DNA from: Sphingomonadaceae bacterium OTU29LAMAA1
GTDB lineage: Bacteria; Pseudomonadota; Alphaproteobacteria; Sphingomonadales; Sphingomonadaceae
Length of the DNA stretch: 64,000 nucleotides
Direction: 5' to 3'
Assembly (NCBI GenBank): GCA_024072375.1
Contig: CP099617.1
Location: 3,975,001 to 4,039,000, forward strand
A program made the position numbers and the translations under genes. The notes below the pieces were generated by a model, which saw only the letters and a list, made by a program, of their open reading frames with translations, was not told where the DNA came from and did not search any database. This document shows, piece by piece, positions 51,713 through 61,665 of this stretch. The stretch's first letter is position 1. Every line of letters starts with the position of its first letter.

Positions 51713-54517
51713 TCAGAAGCGGAAGCGGACGCCTCCGTAGACGCGGCGGCCGTAGGTTTCGAGCAACGTCCGGCGATAGACGCTGTTCGCATTCTCCTTG
51801 CGGGTCGCGTCGGTCAGATTGACCCCCTCGAGGAACATCGACACCTTCTCGGTCAGGTTGATGCTCGCCGAGGCATCGAACTGGCCGAACGCCTCGCCGA
51901 ACTCCGGATTGTTGCCGCGGCCGATCGCGGTGATCAGATAGTCCGATCGCCAATTGTACGATCCGCGCACGCTGAACAGCTTGTTCTCGTGATACAGAGA
52001 CACGTTGTAGCTGTGCCGCGACAGGCCGGGGAAGGGCAGCGAACCGCCGGTGAAGAAGTCCCGCCCTTCGTAGCCGCTGTCCTTCGAATAGGTGTAGTTG
52101 GCGATCACGCCCATGTTGCGCAGCACCGGCGTCGACAGGAAGTCGAACGCCACCTGCGCGCCGACCTCCGCTCCGTTGATCGTCACCTTTTGCGTGCCGT
52201 TGACGGGCAGGGTGATGGCATAGGTGACGCCATCGACGACCTCGGACTGCGTCCGGTTCTCGATGAACGATCCGATCTCCTTGCGGAAATAGGTCGCCGA
52301 CAGATAGCTGGTGCGGTTGATGTAATATTCGAACCCCGCATCGTATTGCCGCGCCCGGAACGGTTGCAGATCCGGATTGCCGCGCGACCCCGTCAGCCCG
52401 ACCACGTCGATCGAGAAGCGCGGCGCCAGCTGCTGCGGCGTGGGACGCGCGATCACCTCGGTCGCGGATCCGCGGAACAGCAGCTTGTTGGGCACGATGT
52501 CGGCGCGGATGTTGAGCGAGGGCAGGAACTCCGTCTGGTCGCTCTCGAACTGCACCGGCAGGGTCGCACCCGTCTGGGTCCGGAAGCCGTTGGACACGGT
52601 CCGCGTGTTGACCACGCGGGCACCCACCGTCCCGCGGATCGGCACGCCCGGATCGAACTCGAACGATCCCTGCACATAGCCCGCGATATTGCGCTCGGCG
52701 ACCTGCCAGGTGTTGAGCAGCGTCGGCGTACCGAACGGATCGGGCAGGCCGATCGTATCGACGAAGGCATAATTGGGCTGGCGCCAGCCGCTGATGCCGC
52801 CGCTATAGCCCAGGTCGCCGGTGTCGAAGAACGGCGTGCTGCCGATCGTCATCTGCGACGCCACCGACTGCACCTGCCCCAGCAAGGCCGGGTTGGTGAA
52901 GGCGTCGATCGTCGTCGTCGCATTGTATTCCGCGCTGTCGGCGGTCAGCTTGCGAACCTGCATGCCGGCCTTCAGCGACGACAGCCACGGTGCGGCGCGG
53001 GTATATTCCACGTCGACCTTGCTCGACCATTCGTCCTGCACGTTGATGACCGGACGATATTGCGCCGTGACGCTATTGATCCCCGCCGTGGTCGTGACGT
53101 CGATCGGCAGCGTGATCCGCGGCGCGTTCTGGTCGTTCGCATAGTCGACGACGACCCGCGACAGCCCGATCGCGTCGGCGGTCGCGTTGATGTAGTTGTT
53201 GTCGATCTTGGCGCGGGTGTACGACAGCAGCGAATTGATCTTCCAGCCGTCGCGGTCGTAATCGCCGCCGATCGCACCGTTCCACGTCGTTCGGGTGATA
53301 TCGCCCAGGATGTTGCGATACGCCACCTGCAACCGGTTGGCGCGCGCCGCTGCCGGATTGTCGACGAATTCGACGTGGCTGACGGTATCGTCCTCGCCGA
53401 TCGTCGTGTTGGCGCGATCCAGGATCGATCCGCTGGTCGTGACCTGCAGATATTGCGAGTTCACGTCCTGCTTACCGCGGGCGAAATTGCCCTGGACGTA
53501 CGCGCGGATGCCGTCCTCGGGCCGCCATTCGGCGACGCCGTTGAGGGCGAAGCGCTTGGTATCGAGCCGGTTGATGACGTAGCGCGGGATGTCCGGGAAG
53601 AAATCGCCGTTACCGTTGCCATCCAGATCGAGCGGCTGGAGCCCCGCCAGCGCGGCATTGCCGTCGATCTGCCGCCAGCCGGTGGTGCGCGCCTCGTGGC
53701 TTTCGACGCGGCGGCGTTCGTAGGTGCCGGACAGCAGGATGCCGAACGTGTCGTCGGCGAACTTCTTGCTGCCGATCAGCGCCAGCTTGGGATCCACCTT
53801 GCCGGTCAGCTCGGTATAGATGCCCTGCACCGATCCGGCGAGGAAGCTGTTCTCTTTATTGTCGAACGGTCGGCGGGTGATGATGCGCACGGTGCCGCCG
53901 AGGCCGCCCTCGGTCATGTCCGGCGTGACGGACTTGACGACCTCCAGCCGGTTGACGAATTCGACCGGCAGGTCGCGGAAGTCGACGTCGCGCTGGCCCG
54001 CAGTGGTCGACAGCTGCGTGATGCCGTTCACCTCGACGCGGTTGAGGTTCGGATCGGCGCCGCGAATGGTGACTCCCGAACCTTCGCCGTTGGTGCGCGT
54101 CAGCTGGACGCCGGTGACGCGCTGCAATGCCTCACCGATGTTCTTGTCCGGGAACTGGCCGATATCCTCTGCCGAGATCGCGTCGAGCACCTGCGCGGCG
54201 TCGCGCTTGGCGCTCAGCGCACCTTGCAGCGAGTTGCGGATGCCGGTGACGACGATGTCGCCGCCCTCCTGCGGATCGGCAGGTGCGACGGCGCTCTGAT
54301 CGGTGCGCGGCGCCTCGGCGGGGCTGGGATTGGTGACCGGCGCGGCGGCCGGCGGCAGCACCGGGGAGGGCGCGGCGGGCAACTGCCCGGGGGCCGGTTC
54401 GGTCTGCGTATTGGGCGTGCTCTGCGCCATCGCCGGCGTGGCGTTGATCGCCATCGCGAGCGCCAGAGCGGATGCGGTCGTTCGCGCCATCATGCGGGCG
54501 CCGTTGGTCGTCGTCAT
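51713..54517 (-). CDS. TonB-dependent receptor (Caulobacter/Xanthomonas type)
   Basis: 934 residues from MTTTNGARMMARTT (54517), with GGAGAGGAAG upstream. Signal peptide ends INATPAMAQ. A Pro/Ala-rich linker (residues about 35-80) precedes the plug (DIVVTGIRNSLQGALSAKRDA, GVTIRGADPNLNRVEVNG). The barrel ends RVYGGVRFRF. This subtype often carries carbohydrates in sphingomonads and xanthomonads; no sugar gene is adjacent. Confidence 0.93.
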   Translation of the reverse strand: MTTTNGARMMARTTASALALAMAINATPAMAQSTPNTQTEPAPGQLPAAPSPVLPPAAAPVTNPSPAEAPRTDQSAVAPADPQEGGDIVVTGIRNSLQGALSAKRDAAQVLDAISAEDIGQFPDKNIGEALQRVTGVQLTRTNGEGSGVTIRGADPNLNRVEVNGITQLSTTAGQRDVDFRDLPVEFVNRLEVVKSVTPDMTEGGLGGTVRIITRRPFDNKENSFLAGSVQGIYTELTGKVDPKLALIGSKKFADDTFGILLSGTYERRRVESHEARTTGWRQIDGNAALAGLQPLDLDGNGNGDFFPDIPRYVINRLDTKRFALNGVAEWRPEDGIRAYVQGNFARGKQDVNSQYLQVTTSGSILDRANTTIGEDDTVSHVEFVDNPAAARANRLQVAYRNILGDITRTTWNGAIGGDYDRDGWKINSLLSYTRAKIDNNYINATADAIGLSRVVVDYANDQNAPRITLPIDVTTTAGINSVTAQYRPVINVQDEWSSKVDVEYTRAAPWLSSLKAGMQVRKLTADSAEYNATTTIDAFTNPALLGQVQSVASQMTIGSTPFFDTGDLGYSGGISGWRQPNYAFVDTIGLPDPFGTPTLLNTWQVAERNIAGYVQGSFEFDPGVPIRGTVGARVVNTRTVSNGFRTQTGATLPVQFESDQTEFLPSLNIRADIVPNKLLFRGSATEVIARPTPQQLAPRFSIDVVGLTGSRGNPDLQPFRARQYDAGFEYYINRTSYLSATYFRKEIGSFIENRTQSEVVDGVTYAITLPVNGTQKVTINGAEVGAQVAFDFLSTPVLRNMGVIANYTYSKDSGYEGRDFFTGGSLPFPGLSRHSYNVSLYHENKLFSVRGSYNWRSDYLITAIGRGNNPEFGEAFGQFDASASINLTEKVSMFLEGVNLTDATRKENANSVYRRTLLETYGRRVYGGVRFRF

Positions 54518-54647
54518 GATCTTCCTCTCCATAGAACGCACGCATCTGCATGAGCGCGAACGATATTTCGTCAGATCCCCTGTGCCGCCGCTTCTACATC
54601 AACGTTGCGGTCTGGCAAGAATAATCCCGCATACCGAATAATCGTCC

Positions 54648-54663
54648 CGATATTTGAATATCG
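54648..54663. promoter_or_regulatory. Palindrome CGATATT-TG-AATATCG between divergent receptor and DUF2946 genes
   Basis: Perfect 7-base arms around two bases, in the 235-base gap between the TonB receptor (minus) and the DUF2946 gene (plus). It lies 90 bases before the DUF2946 start. A regulator site is likely but unidentified. Confidence 0.5.
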
Positions 54664-54752
54664 ATCATGCCACGGTGGGGCCCCATCGACTTATGGCGGT
54701 GCGACTTGATCCAGAGCGGTGACAGCGCACCGGGAGGGGGTTAGGACGCGGC

Positions 54753-55172
54753 GTGCAGTTCGCCCGTACCCTCATCGTGCGCCACGCCGGCCTGCTGATC
54801 GGCCTGTTGGCATGCACGCTGCTGCTCAAGATGGTGGTGCCGTTCGGCTATATGCCGGCGATGGTCGACGGGCGGATCGCGATCGTCGTCTGCCCAGGCG
54901 TCGCACCCGTCGCGGCGGCGGTGCCCGCGCATGACATGGCGATGCCCGGCATGCATCACGATCGTCCCGACGAACAGGGTCATGGCAAGCCGGAGATGCC
55001 GTGCGCCTTCGCCGGCCTGAATGCCGCGACGCTCGCACCGATCGACATCGGGCTGCTGGTGGCGGCGATCGCGTTCGTCTTCCTCCGGGCGATCCGCACA
55101 CCGGCGATACCGGCGCGGGACAGTCGTTTGCGCCTGCGCCCGCCGTTACGCGCGCCGCCGATCCTGACCTGA
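54753..55172 (+). CDS. DUF2946-family membrane-associated protein
   Basis: 139 residues from a GTG at 54753 (AGGA upstream). Hydrophobic N-terminus (LIGLLACTLLLKMVV) and a second segment (DIGLLVAAIAFVFLRA) flank a His- and Met-rich linker (HDMAMPGMHHDRPDEQGHGK) with CPGV and PCAF cysteines. DUF2946 proteins are seen beside copper-related TonB receptors. A copper-handling role is a guess from that and the residue make-up. It is followed by a TonB receptor 92 bases on. Confidence 0.82.
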   Translation: MQFARTLIVRHAGLLIGLLACTLLLKMVVPFGYMPAMVDGRIAIVVCPGVAPVAAAVPAHDMAMPGMHHDRPDEQGHGKPEMPCAFAGLNAATLAPIDIGLLVAAIAFVFLRAIRTPAIPARDSRLRLRPPLRAPPILT

Positions 55173-55264
55173 TCTCGACACCGCGCCGGCAACGTCCGGC
55201 ATGATCGACCGCGTTTCGATGATGCGCGGCGCGCCCCTATCCACGGGCGAGACAGGGACCATCC

Positions 55265-57634
55265 ATGCTCACATCGCTTCTCGTCACCGCATCCGCGGTG
55301 GCGCTCTCCTCCGCTGCCGTTCCACCGCAGCGTGCGGACACCGACGCCCGCCGCGCCGAACTGCTGCGCCAGCGCGCGGCGATCGACGCGCAACTTCAGG
55401 CGCTCGATGGCCCTCCGCCATCGTCATCCGAAGGACAGGCGGCGAAGCCCGCGCCCGTCGCGGGCGGCGGCGACATCGTCGTCACCGCACGGGCATTGTC
55501 GCTGACCACCGAAGTCGCCGGACAGACCGTGACGACGATCGACGATGCGGCGTTCCGCAACACGCCCGCGACCACGATCGCCGATATCGTCAAGCTGTCG
55601 CCCGGCGTCGCCGTCATCCAGGGCAACGGTCCGCGCGACGTCGGCGTCTCGATCCGCGGCTCGAACGCGCGCAACAGCTTCGGCGCGCGCAACATCCAGG
55701 TGTTCGAGGACGATTTTCCCGTCACCCAGCCCGATGGCCTTGCCCGCTTCGATCTGACCGATCCGCATGCGTACGGCGCCGTCGACGTCGTCCGCGGACC
55801 CTCCTCGGCGCGTTACGGCAATTACGCGCTGGGTGGTGCGATCAACTTCCGCACCCGCCGCGGCCGCGACATCGATGGGCTGGAGGTCGGCAGCGACTTC
55901 GGCGGCGACGGCTATGCGAATGTCTACGCGACGCTTGGCGACGCCGGGCCGCGGTACGAATACAGCCTGTTCGCCAGTCTCGCCGGCGCGGACGGGGCGA
56001 CCGGGCACACCGGCTACCAGACCGGGACGATCAACGCCTTCGGCACCTTTTCGCTCGACGACGACGACCGCGTCGCGGTGAAGGTGATCTACAACGAAGG
56101 CGAATTCCGGCTGGCGACACGCCTGTCCTACGCACAGTATCTCGCCAATCCGTACCAGCAGCAATGCGATCGCGCCGCCGCCGCGGCGCCGGGCTGCGGC
56201 ACGATCTCGGTCCTCGTCAACGGCGTCAACGGTGCGCGCGTCGCACAGACCGCGGCAGAGGGCGGGCTCGCGCGCAACGACCGCAGGACGATCGTCGGCA
56301 CCCGCTACGAACACGATTTCGGTGCTGCGACGACATGGCGCACGCAGGCGACCTTCGACAGCCGCGTCGTCAACCAGCCGACCAGCGCGACGCCGTTCAA
56401 GGGGACGCTCGACAGCTACAACATGACGTCGGACCTGACGCATCGCGGACCGCTGCTGGGCATGGACGCGACCGGCTTCGTCCAGCTCTTCTACAACTAT
56501 CTCGACAACCAGTCGTTCAGCTTCAACAAGACGCCGGCCGGTCGCAACGGCTTCGGTGCGCCGACGCAGACGGTGTTCGGCGACATCCGCAATATGGGCG
56601 TACGTGCACGCGAGGAGCTGCAACTGACGCGCGATGTCCGCTTCGTCGCGGGGATCGGCGCGGAACGATCGATCATCGACGTACGACAGACGGGGTACGC
56701 ATATCCGATCGGCCTGACGCCGACGCTGACCGTCATCCCCGCGGAGCGCCGCTTCTGGAACGTCGCGCCGGAGGCCGCGCTGTTCTGGCAAGCCCTGCCG
56801 CAGGTCCGGCTGCACGCCCGCGTCGGCACCGGCTATGGCATCCCGCAGGCGGGGCAGTTGTTCGTCACCCCCGATGGCACGATCGGCAACAACGTCGCGC
56901 TGAAGGCGCAGCGCAATACCGGCATCGACATCGGTGCCACCCTGACGCTGGGCGACCATCTGACGGCGGAGGTCACGGGCTATCACGAATGGTTCCGCAA
57001 CGAACTGGTCAGCCAGTCGGGCGGGGTCAACCTGCTGGCCTATACGTCGAACGTGCCACGGTCCGTGCATCGCGGCGTGGAGGTGGGGCTGGACTGGCGA
57101 CCGCTGCGGCGCTGGTTGCCGGGTGCGAAGCTACAGGCGAGCTACAGCTACAACGACCATCACTACACCGATTTTCAGGAGCGGCTGACCGCGGGCAGCG
57201 TGTCGCGCCTGTTCGATCGCGACGGCAACGCCATCCCCGGCGTCATCCCGACCTTCGTCAACGGTCGCGTCGCCTATGATCAGCCGGACGGCCTGCTGCG
57301 CGGCCTCGGCGGCTTCGTCGAGGTGACGTATCGCGACGGCTATGCGCTGGACAATGCCAACCTGCTGTCGGTGCCTGCCTATACGCTGGCGAACCTGAAC
57401 CTGCATTACGATCCGCCCCGGGACGGCGATGATCCCTGGTCGCGGATCAGCCTGTTCGCCTCCGTCCAGAACCTGTTTGACAGGACGTATGTCGGCTCCG
57501 CATCGATCGTCGCGAACAGCTTCGTCGCCGCGACCGGGATCCAGAATGGTGCGGCGGTGCTGCGCAACACGACCGGCACGATCTACGCGGGGCAGCCGCG
57601 GACGGTCTATGCCGGCATCAAGACGAGGTTCTGA
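55265..57634 (+). CDS. TonB-dependent receptor of the DUF2946-PepSY cluster
   Basis: 789 residues. Signal peptide ends about residue 18, then a coiled region (RRAELLRQRAAIDAQL) and a plug (DIVVTARALSLTTEVAGQTVTTID, DVGVSIRGSNARNSFGARN, DVVRGPSSARYGNYALGGAINF). The barrel ends VYAGIKTRF. The gene stops 3 bases before the PepSY gene, so both are likely co-translated. Substrate unknown: an iron or copper chelate fits the PepSY neighbour. Confidence 0.92.
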   Translation: MLTSLLVTASAVALSSAAVPPQRADTDARRAELLRQRAAIDAQLQALDGPPPSSSEGQAAKPAPVAGGGDIVVTARALSLTTEVAGQTVTTIDDAAFRNTPATTIADIVKLSPGVAVIQGNGPRDVGVSIRGSNARNSFGARNIQVFEDDFPVTQPDGLARFDLTDPHAYGAVDVVRGPSSARYGNYALGGAINFRTRRGRDIDGLEVGSDFGGDGYANVYATLGDAGPRYEYSLFASLAGADGATGHTGYQTGTINAFGTFSLDDDDRVAVKVIYNEGEFRLATRLSYAQYLANPYQQQCDRAAAAAPGCGTISVLVNGVNGARVAQTAAEGGLARNDRRTIVGTRYEHDFGAATTWRTQATFDSRVVNQPTSATPFKGTLDSYNMTSDLTHRGPLLGMDATGFVQLFYNYLDNQSFSFNKTPAGRNGFGAPTQTVFGDIRNMGVRAREELQLTRDVRFVAGIGAERSIIDVRQTGYAYPIGLTPTLTVIPAERRFWNVAPEAALFWQALPQVRLHARVGTGYGIPQAGQLFVTPDGTIGNNVALKAQRNTGIDIGATLTLGDHLTAEVTGYHEWFRNELVSQSGGVNLLAYTSNVPRSVHRGVEVGLDWRPLRRWLPGAKLQASYSYNDHHYTDFQERLTAGSVSRLFDRDGNAIPGVIPTFVNGRVAYDQPDGLLRGLGGFVEVTYRDGYALDNANLLSVPAYTLANLNLHYDPPRDGDDPWSRISLFASVQNLFDRTYVGSASIVANSFVAATGIQNGAAVLRNTTGTIYAGQPRTVYAGIKTRF

Positions 57635-57637
57635 CCG

Positions 57638-59008
57638 ATGGCGACGATTTCCCGCCGCTGGCCCGGCTATGGCACCGTCTGGCGGTGGCATTTCTATGCG
57701 GGTCTGTTCTGCATCCCGTTCGTCCTGTGGCTCGCGCTGACCGGCTCGATCTATCTGTTCCGGCCGCAGGTGGAGGCGCTGATCGATCGGCCTTACGCGC
57801 ATGTCGCCGTCGCTGGTCCGCGTACCAGCGCGGCGGCACAGGTGGCCGCTGCCGTCCGCGCCGTGCCGGGGTCGGTGCTGCACCGCTATCAAGTGCCGGT
57901 CACGCAGGATCAGGCGGTGCAGGTGATCGTCGGCCGGGACAGGACCGAAACCCGCGTCTACGTCCACCCGCAGACGCTGGCGGTGCTGAAGACGGTCGAC
58001 GAGGACAGTCGCCTGATGCGCGTTGTCTTCCGCCTGCACGGCGAGTTGCTCGCCGGTGATGCGGGATCGTACCTCGTCGAACTCGCCGCATCCTGGACGA
58101 TCGTGATGCTGCTCACCGGACTGTTCCTGTGGTGGCCGCGCGCATCCGGGCTCGCCGGCGTCGTCTATCCCCGCCTCCGGGCGGGCGGTCGTCGGTTCTG
58201 GCGCGACCTGCACGGCGTCACCGGGTTCTGGGTATCGGCCATGGCGCTGTTCCTGCTCGTGTCCGGCCTGCCGTGGGCGAAGAGCTGGGGCGGATATCTG
58301 AAGACGATCCGCACCGCCGTCGAAGGTTCGCCGGTGAAGCAGGATTGGTCGACCGGGCATTCCGGCGAACTGCGCGCCCGCGCCGGTCGCGATGCGGGGA
58401 CGCGCGCGATGATGGGGGATCATGCCGAACACGGCGGCATGACGATGCGGCATCCGGCAACGTCGTACGAGCCGATCGACCGGATCGCGGCGACGATCCG
58501 GCCGCTGTCGCTGGCGGGGCCCGTGCTGATCGCCCCGCCGGCCGGGATGGGGGCGCCGTGGACGGCGAAATCGGATGCGGCCGATCGTCCGCGCCGGACC
58601 GACCTGACGCTCGACGCAGGATCGGGCCGCATCCTGTCGCGCAAGGACTTCGCCCAGCGTCGCCTGATCGATCGTCTGGTCGGCTGGGGGGTGGCGATTC
58701 ACGAGGGGCAGGCGTTCGGCTGGGCCAACCAGCTGCTCAACCTCGTCACGGCATCGGGATTGATGCTGCTCTGCATCAGCAGCGTGGTACTGTGGTGGCG
58801 GCGCAAGCCCGGCGGCGAACTGGGCGCGCCCGGCCCGGTGCGGGGGCGTGCACTGGCGTTCGGATTCATGCCGATCGTGATCGTCATGGCGGTGTTGCTG
58901 CCGTTGTTCGGGGCCAGCCTGCTCGTCGTGCTGATCGTCGAGTCGACCGTCCTGCGCCGCTTGCCGGGGGCGAGCCGTTGGCTGGGCCTGTCGCCACGAA
59001 CCGCCTAG
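57638..59008 (+). CDS. PepSY-domain membrane protein (PiuB/iron-regulated type)
   Basis: 456 residues with four membrane segments: FCIPFVLWLALTGSIYLF, WTIVMLLTGLFLWW, VTGFWVSAMALFLLVSGL and the last PIVIVMAVLLPLFGASLL. PepSY-type stretches lie between them (PQVEALIDRPYAHV, TETRVYVHPQTL). A His/Met-rich loop (GDHAEHGGMTMRHP) faces the periplasm. Family members act as ferric reductases or in siderophore uptake and are paired with TonB receptors. The His/Met loop echoes the DUF2946 protein and hints at copper. Confidence 0.92.
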   Translation: MATISRRWPGYGTVWRWHFYAGLFCIPFVLWLALTGSIYLFRPQVEALIDRPYAHVAVAGPRTSAAAQVAAAVRAVPGSVLHRYQVPVTQDQAVQVIVGRDRTETRVYVHPQTLAVLKTVDEDSRLMRVVFRLHGELLAGDAGSYLVELAASWTIVMLLTGLFLWWPRASGLAGVVYPRLRAGGRRFWRDLHGVTGFWVSAMALFLLVSGLPWAKSWGGYLKTIRTAVEGSPVKQDWSTGHSGELRARAGRDAGTRAMMGDHAEHGGMTMRHPATSYEPIDRIAATIRPLSLAGPVLIAPPAGMGAPWTAKSDAADRPRRTDLTLDAGSGRILSRKDFAQRRLIDRLVGWGVAIHEGQAFGWANQLLNLVTASGLMLLCISSVVLWWRRKPGGELGAPGPVRGRALAFGFMPIVIVMAVLLPLFGASLLVVLIVESTVLRRLPGASRWLGLSPRTA

Positions 59009-59089
59009 GCAAGGGCGGCACGGTCTTGCCCGCCGTGTCGCTTGCGTCCATGCCTGCGGCGTCTTCCTTCCGGATATGCCGCACCGCTT

Positions 59090-60166
59090 ATGGACTCACC
59101 CGCCGCCGCACGCCGTCCGTCCCGTCGATCGGGATCGGCACCGACGATCAGCGACGTGGCACGGGCGGCGGGCGTCTCGCCGATGACCGTGTCGCGCGTC
59201 ATCAACGGCGAAACCAATGTCCGTCCCGCGACGCGCGCGGCGGTCAACGCCGCCATATCGGCGCTGCACTACGCGCCCAATCCCGCCGCGCGCAGTCTCG
59301 CCGGTGCCGGCCCGGCGCGTATCGGCCTGCTCTACAGCAACCCCAGCGCAGGGTATCTCAGCGAGTTCCTCGTCGGCAGCCTCGATCAGGCGAGTCGCAG
59401 CGACGTGCAGATCGTCGTAGAGAAATGCGAACTGGGCGAACATGAGGTCGAGGTCGCCCGGCACCTGATCGATGGCGGCATCGACGGCATCATCCTGCCC
59501 CCGCCGCTGTGCGAGGCGCCCGCCGTGCTCGCGCTACTGGCCGACGCGGGCATTCCGACCGTGTCGGTCGCGACCAGCCTGCCGCGCGACGGCATGCTCG
59601 CGATCCGGATCGACGATGCACAGGCGGCCGCGACGATGACCCGCCACATCATGGATCTGGGCCATCGCCGCATCGGCTTCATCACCGGCAACCCCAACCT
59701 GTCCGCCAGCGGCCAGCGCCTGGAGGGGTATCGCGACGCCCTGACCTCCGCCGGCATCGATCCCGATCCCGCGCTGATCGCCGAAGGGCTGTTCACCTAC
59801 CGATCGGGTCTCGATGCCGCCGAGCAATTGCTCGACCTGCCGATTCCCCCGACCGCGATCTTCGCCTCGAACGACGACATGGCGGCGGCGGCGGTCGCGG
59901 TGGCCCATCGCCGCGGGCTGGACGTGCCCGGCGACCTGACCGTCTGCGGCTTCGACGACACCACCCTGTCGACCGCGATCTGGCCCGAGCTGACCACGAT
60001 CCACCAGCCGATCGCCGACATGGCGCGGGCCGCGGTGGAGTTGCTCGTCGGCACCATCCGCCGCCATAAGGGAGGCGAGGGGATCGAACCGCAGCCGGTG
60101 CTCGACTTCACCCTGATCCGCCGTCAGTCCGACGCGGCACCACGGCATCGTCCACGCGGAACTTGA
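59090..60166 (+). CDS. LacI-family transcriptional regulator
   Basis: 358 residues from MDSPAAARRPSRRSG (59090); upstream in-frame starts are less likely. N-terminal helix-turn-helix TISDVARAAGVSPMTVSRVIN, hinge residues AARSLAG, and a periplasmic-binding-like effector core (IGLLYSNPSAGYL, DGIILPPPL, FITGNPNLSASGQRLEGY, IFASNDDMA, VCGFDDTTLS). It is followed by a sugar porter and close to xylose genes, so a xylose-type sugar is the likely inducer. A palindromic operator stands at 60183-60194. Confidence 0.92.
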   Translation: MDSPAAARRPSRRSGSAPTISDVARAAGVSPMTVSRVINGETNVRPATRAAVNAAISALHYAPNPAARSLAGAGPARIGLLYSNPSAGYLSEFLVGSLDQASRSDVQIVVEKCELGEHEVEVARHLIDGGIDGIILPPPLCEAPAVLALLADAGIPTVSVATSLPRDGMLAIRIDDAQAAATMTRHIMDLGHRRIGFITGNPNLSASGQRLEGYRDALTSAGIDPDPALIAEGLFTYRSGLDAAEQLLDLPIPPTAIFASNDDMAAAAVAVAHRRGLDVPGDLTVCGFDDTTLSTAIWPELTTIHQPIADMARAAVELLVGTIRRHKGGEGIEPQPVLDFTLIRRQSDAAPRHRPRGT

Positions 60167-60182
60167 CGCCGCGCCCCCAGCC

Positions 60183-60194
60183 GGTAGCGTTACC
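60183..60194. promoter_or_regulatory. LacI-type operator GGTAGCGTTACC
   Basis: Palindrome GGTA-GCGT-TACC differs by one base from the GGTAACGTTACC form common for LacI-family regulators in this group. It lies 30 bases upstream of the MFS start and 16 bases after the regulator gene, so it likely controls the porter. Confidence 0.7.
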
Positions 60195-60224
60195 ATTCCG
60201 GCGCAGACCGGTTGAGGAGAGACG

Positions 60225-61661
60225 ATGACCGACAGCATGCGCACGGCAAGACCGATCGGACCGGACAGCGCCACGAATCACGGCTTCATCGCCGCGATCG
60301 TCGCGGTGGCGACGATCGGCGGCTTCATGTTCGGCTATGATTCGGGCGTCATCAACGGCACGCAAAAGGGGCTGGAAGCGGCGTTCGACCTCGGTCGTCT
60401 CGGCATCGGCGTCAACGTCGGCGCGATCCTCGTCGGCTCCGCGATCGGCGCGTTCGGCGCGGGCCGGCTCGCCGATGCGATCGGACGGCGCAACGTGATG
60501 ATGCTGGCCGCCCTCCTGTTCCTGGTCAGCGCCATCCTCGCGGGCGCCGCCAACGGCTCCGGGCTCTTCATCGTCGCGCGCATCATCGGCGGCTTCGGCG
60601 TCGGCGCGGCAAGCGTCATCTCGCCCGTCTACATTTCCGAAGTCACTCCCGCCTCGATCCGCGGCCGCCTGTCCAGCGTGCAGCAGGTGATGATCATCAC
60701 CGGCCTGACGGGCGCATTCGTCGCCAATTTTGCGCTCGCCCGGTACGCAGGCGGCTCGACGGCGGCGTTCTGGCTCGGCTTCCCGGCGTGGCGCTGGATG
60801 TTCTGGCTGCAGGCGATCCCGGCCGCGATCTATCTCGTCGCCCTGCTCGTCATTCCGGAAAGCCCGCGGTATCTGATGGCGAAGGGGCGCGAGGCCGAGG
60901 CGCATGCCGTCCTCACCCGCTTGTTCGGCAGTGTCGAGGCGGATCGCAAGGTCGTCGAGATCCGCAACTCGCTCGCCGCGGACCATCACAAGCCGAAACT
61001 GTCCGATCTGGTCGACAAGACCACCGGCCGGATCCGGCCGATCCTGTGGGCCGGCATCGGGCTGGCGGTCTTCCAGCAACTCGTCGGCATCAACGTCGTC
61101 TTCTATTACGGCGCGGTGCTGTGGGAGGCGGTGGGCTTCACCGAAGACAACGCGCTGCAGATCAACATCCTCTCCGGCGTGCTGTCGATCGCGGCGTGCC
61201 TGTTCACGATCGGCACTGTCGACCGGATCGGGCGCAAACCGCTGTTGCTGGTCGGTTCCGCCGGCATGGCGGTGACGCTGGCGGTGGTCGCTTACGCCTT
61301 TTCCACCGCGGTCACCGATGCCGCGGGTGCGGTATCGCTGCCCGGCAACAACGGCATCGTCGCGCTGGTCGCGGCAAACCTGTACGTCATCTTCTTCAAT
61401 CTCAGCTGGGGACCGGTGATGTGGGTCATGCTGGGCGAGATGTTCCCGAACCAGATCCGCGGCTCGGGGTTGGCGGTATCGGGGTTCGCGCAGTGGATCG
61501 CCAATGCCGCGATCTCGGTCAGCTTCCCGGCATTGGCCGTGTCGCCGGGCCTCGCCGTCACCTATTTCGGCTATGCCTTCTTCGCCGCCGTCTCGTTCTT
61601 CTTCGTGAAGGCGATGGTCAACGAAACGCGGGGCCGCGAACTGGAAGACATGGCGGGCTGA
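60225..61661 (+). CDS. Sugar porter family MFS transporter (proton/sugar symporter)
   Basis: 478 residues with 12 predicted membrane segments. Sugar porter motifs are GGFMFGYDSGVINGTQ in helix 1, RLADAIGRRNVMM, PVYISEVTPASIRGRLSS, PESPRYLMAKGRE, QQLVGIN and IGRKPLLLVG. RBS GAGGAGAGAC lies before the ATG. The XylE/GalP-type signature and the adjacent xylB/xylX suggest a D-xylose or pentose substrate. Confidence 0.93.
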   Translation: MTDSMRTARPIGPDSATNHGFIAAIVAVATIGGFMFGYDSGVINGTQKGLEAAFDLGRLGIGVNVGAILVGSAIGAFGAGRLADAIGRRNVMMLAALLFLVSAILAGAANGSGLFIVARIIGGFGVGAASVISPVYISEVTPASIRGRLSSVQQVMIITGLTGAFVANFALARYAGGSTAAFWLGFPAWRWMFWLQAIPAAIYLVALLVIPESPRYLMAKGREAEAHAVLTRLFGSVEADRKVVEIRNSLAADHHKPKLSDLVDKTTGRIRPILWAGIGLAVFQQLVGINVVFYYGAVLWEAVGFTEDNALQINILSGVLSIAACLFTIGTVDRIGRKPLLLVGSAGMAVTLAVVAYAFSTAVTDAAGAVSLPGNNGIVALVAANLYVIFFNLSWGPVMWVMLGEMFPNQIRGSGLAVSGFAQWIANAAISVSFPALAVSPGLAVTYFGYAFFAAVSFFFVKAMVNETRGRELEDMAG

Positions 61662-61665
61662 TACG

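Noticed and set aside
51989..54553. 854-codon plus-strand frame opposite the second TonB receptor
   Set aside because: Antisense shadow; the receptor frame is supported by plug and barrel motifs.
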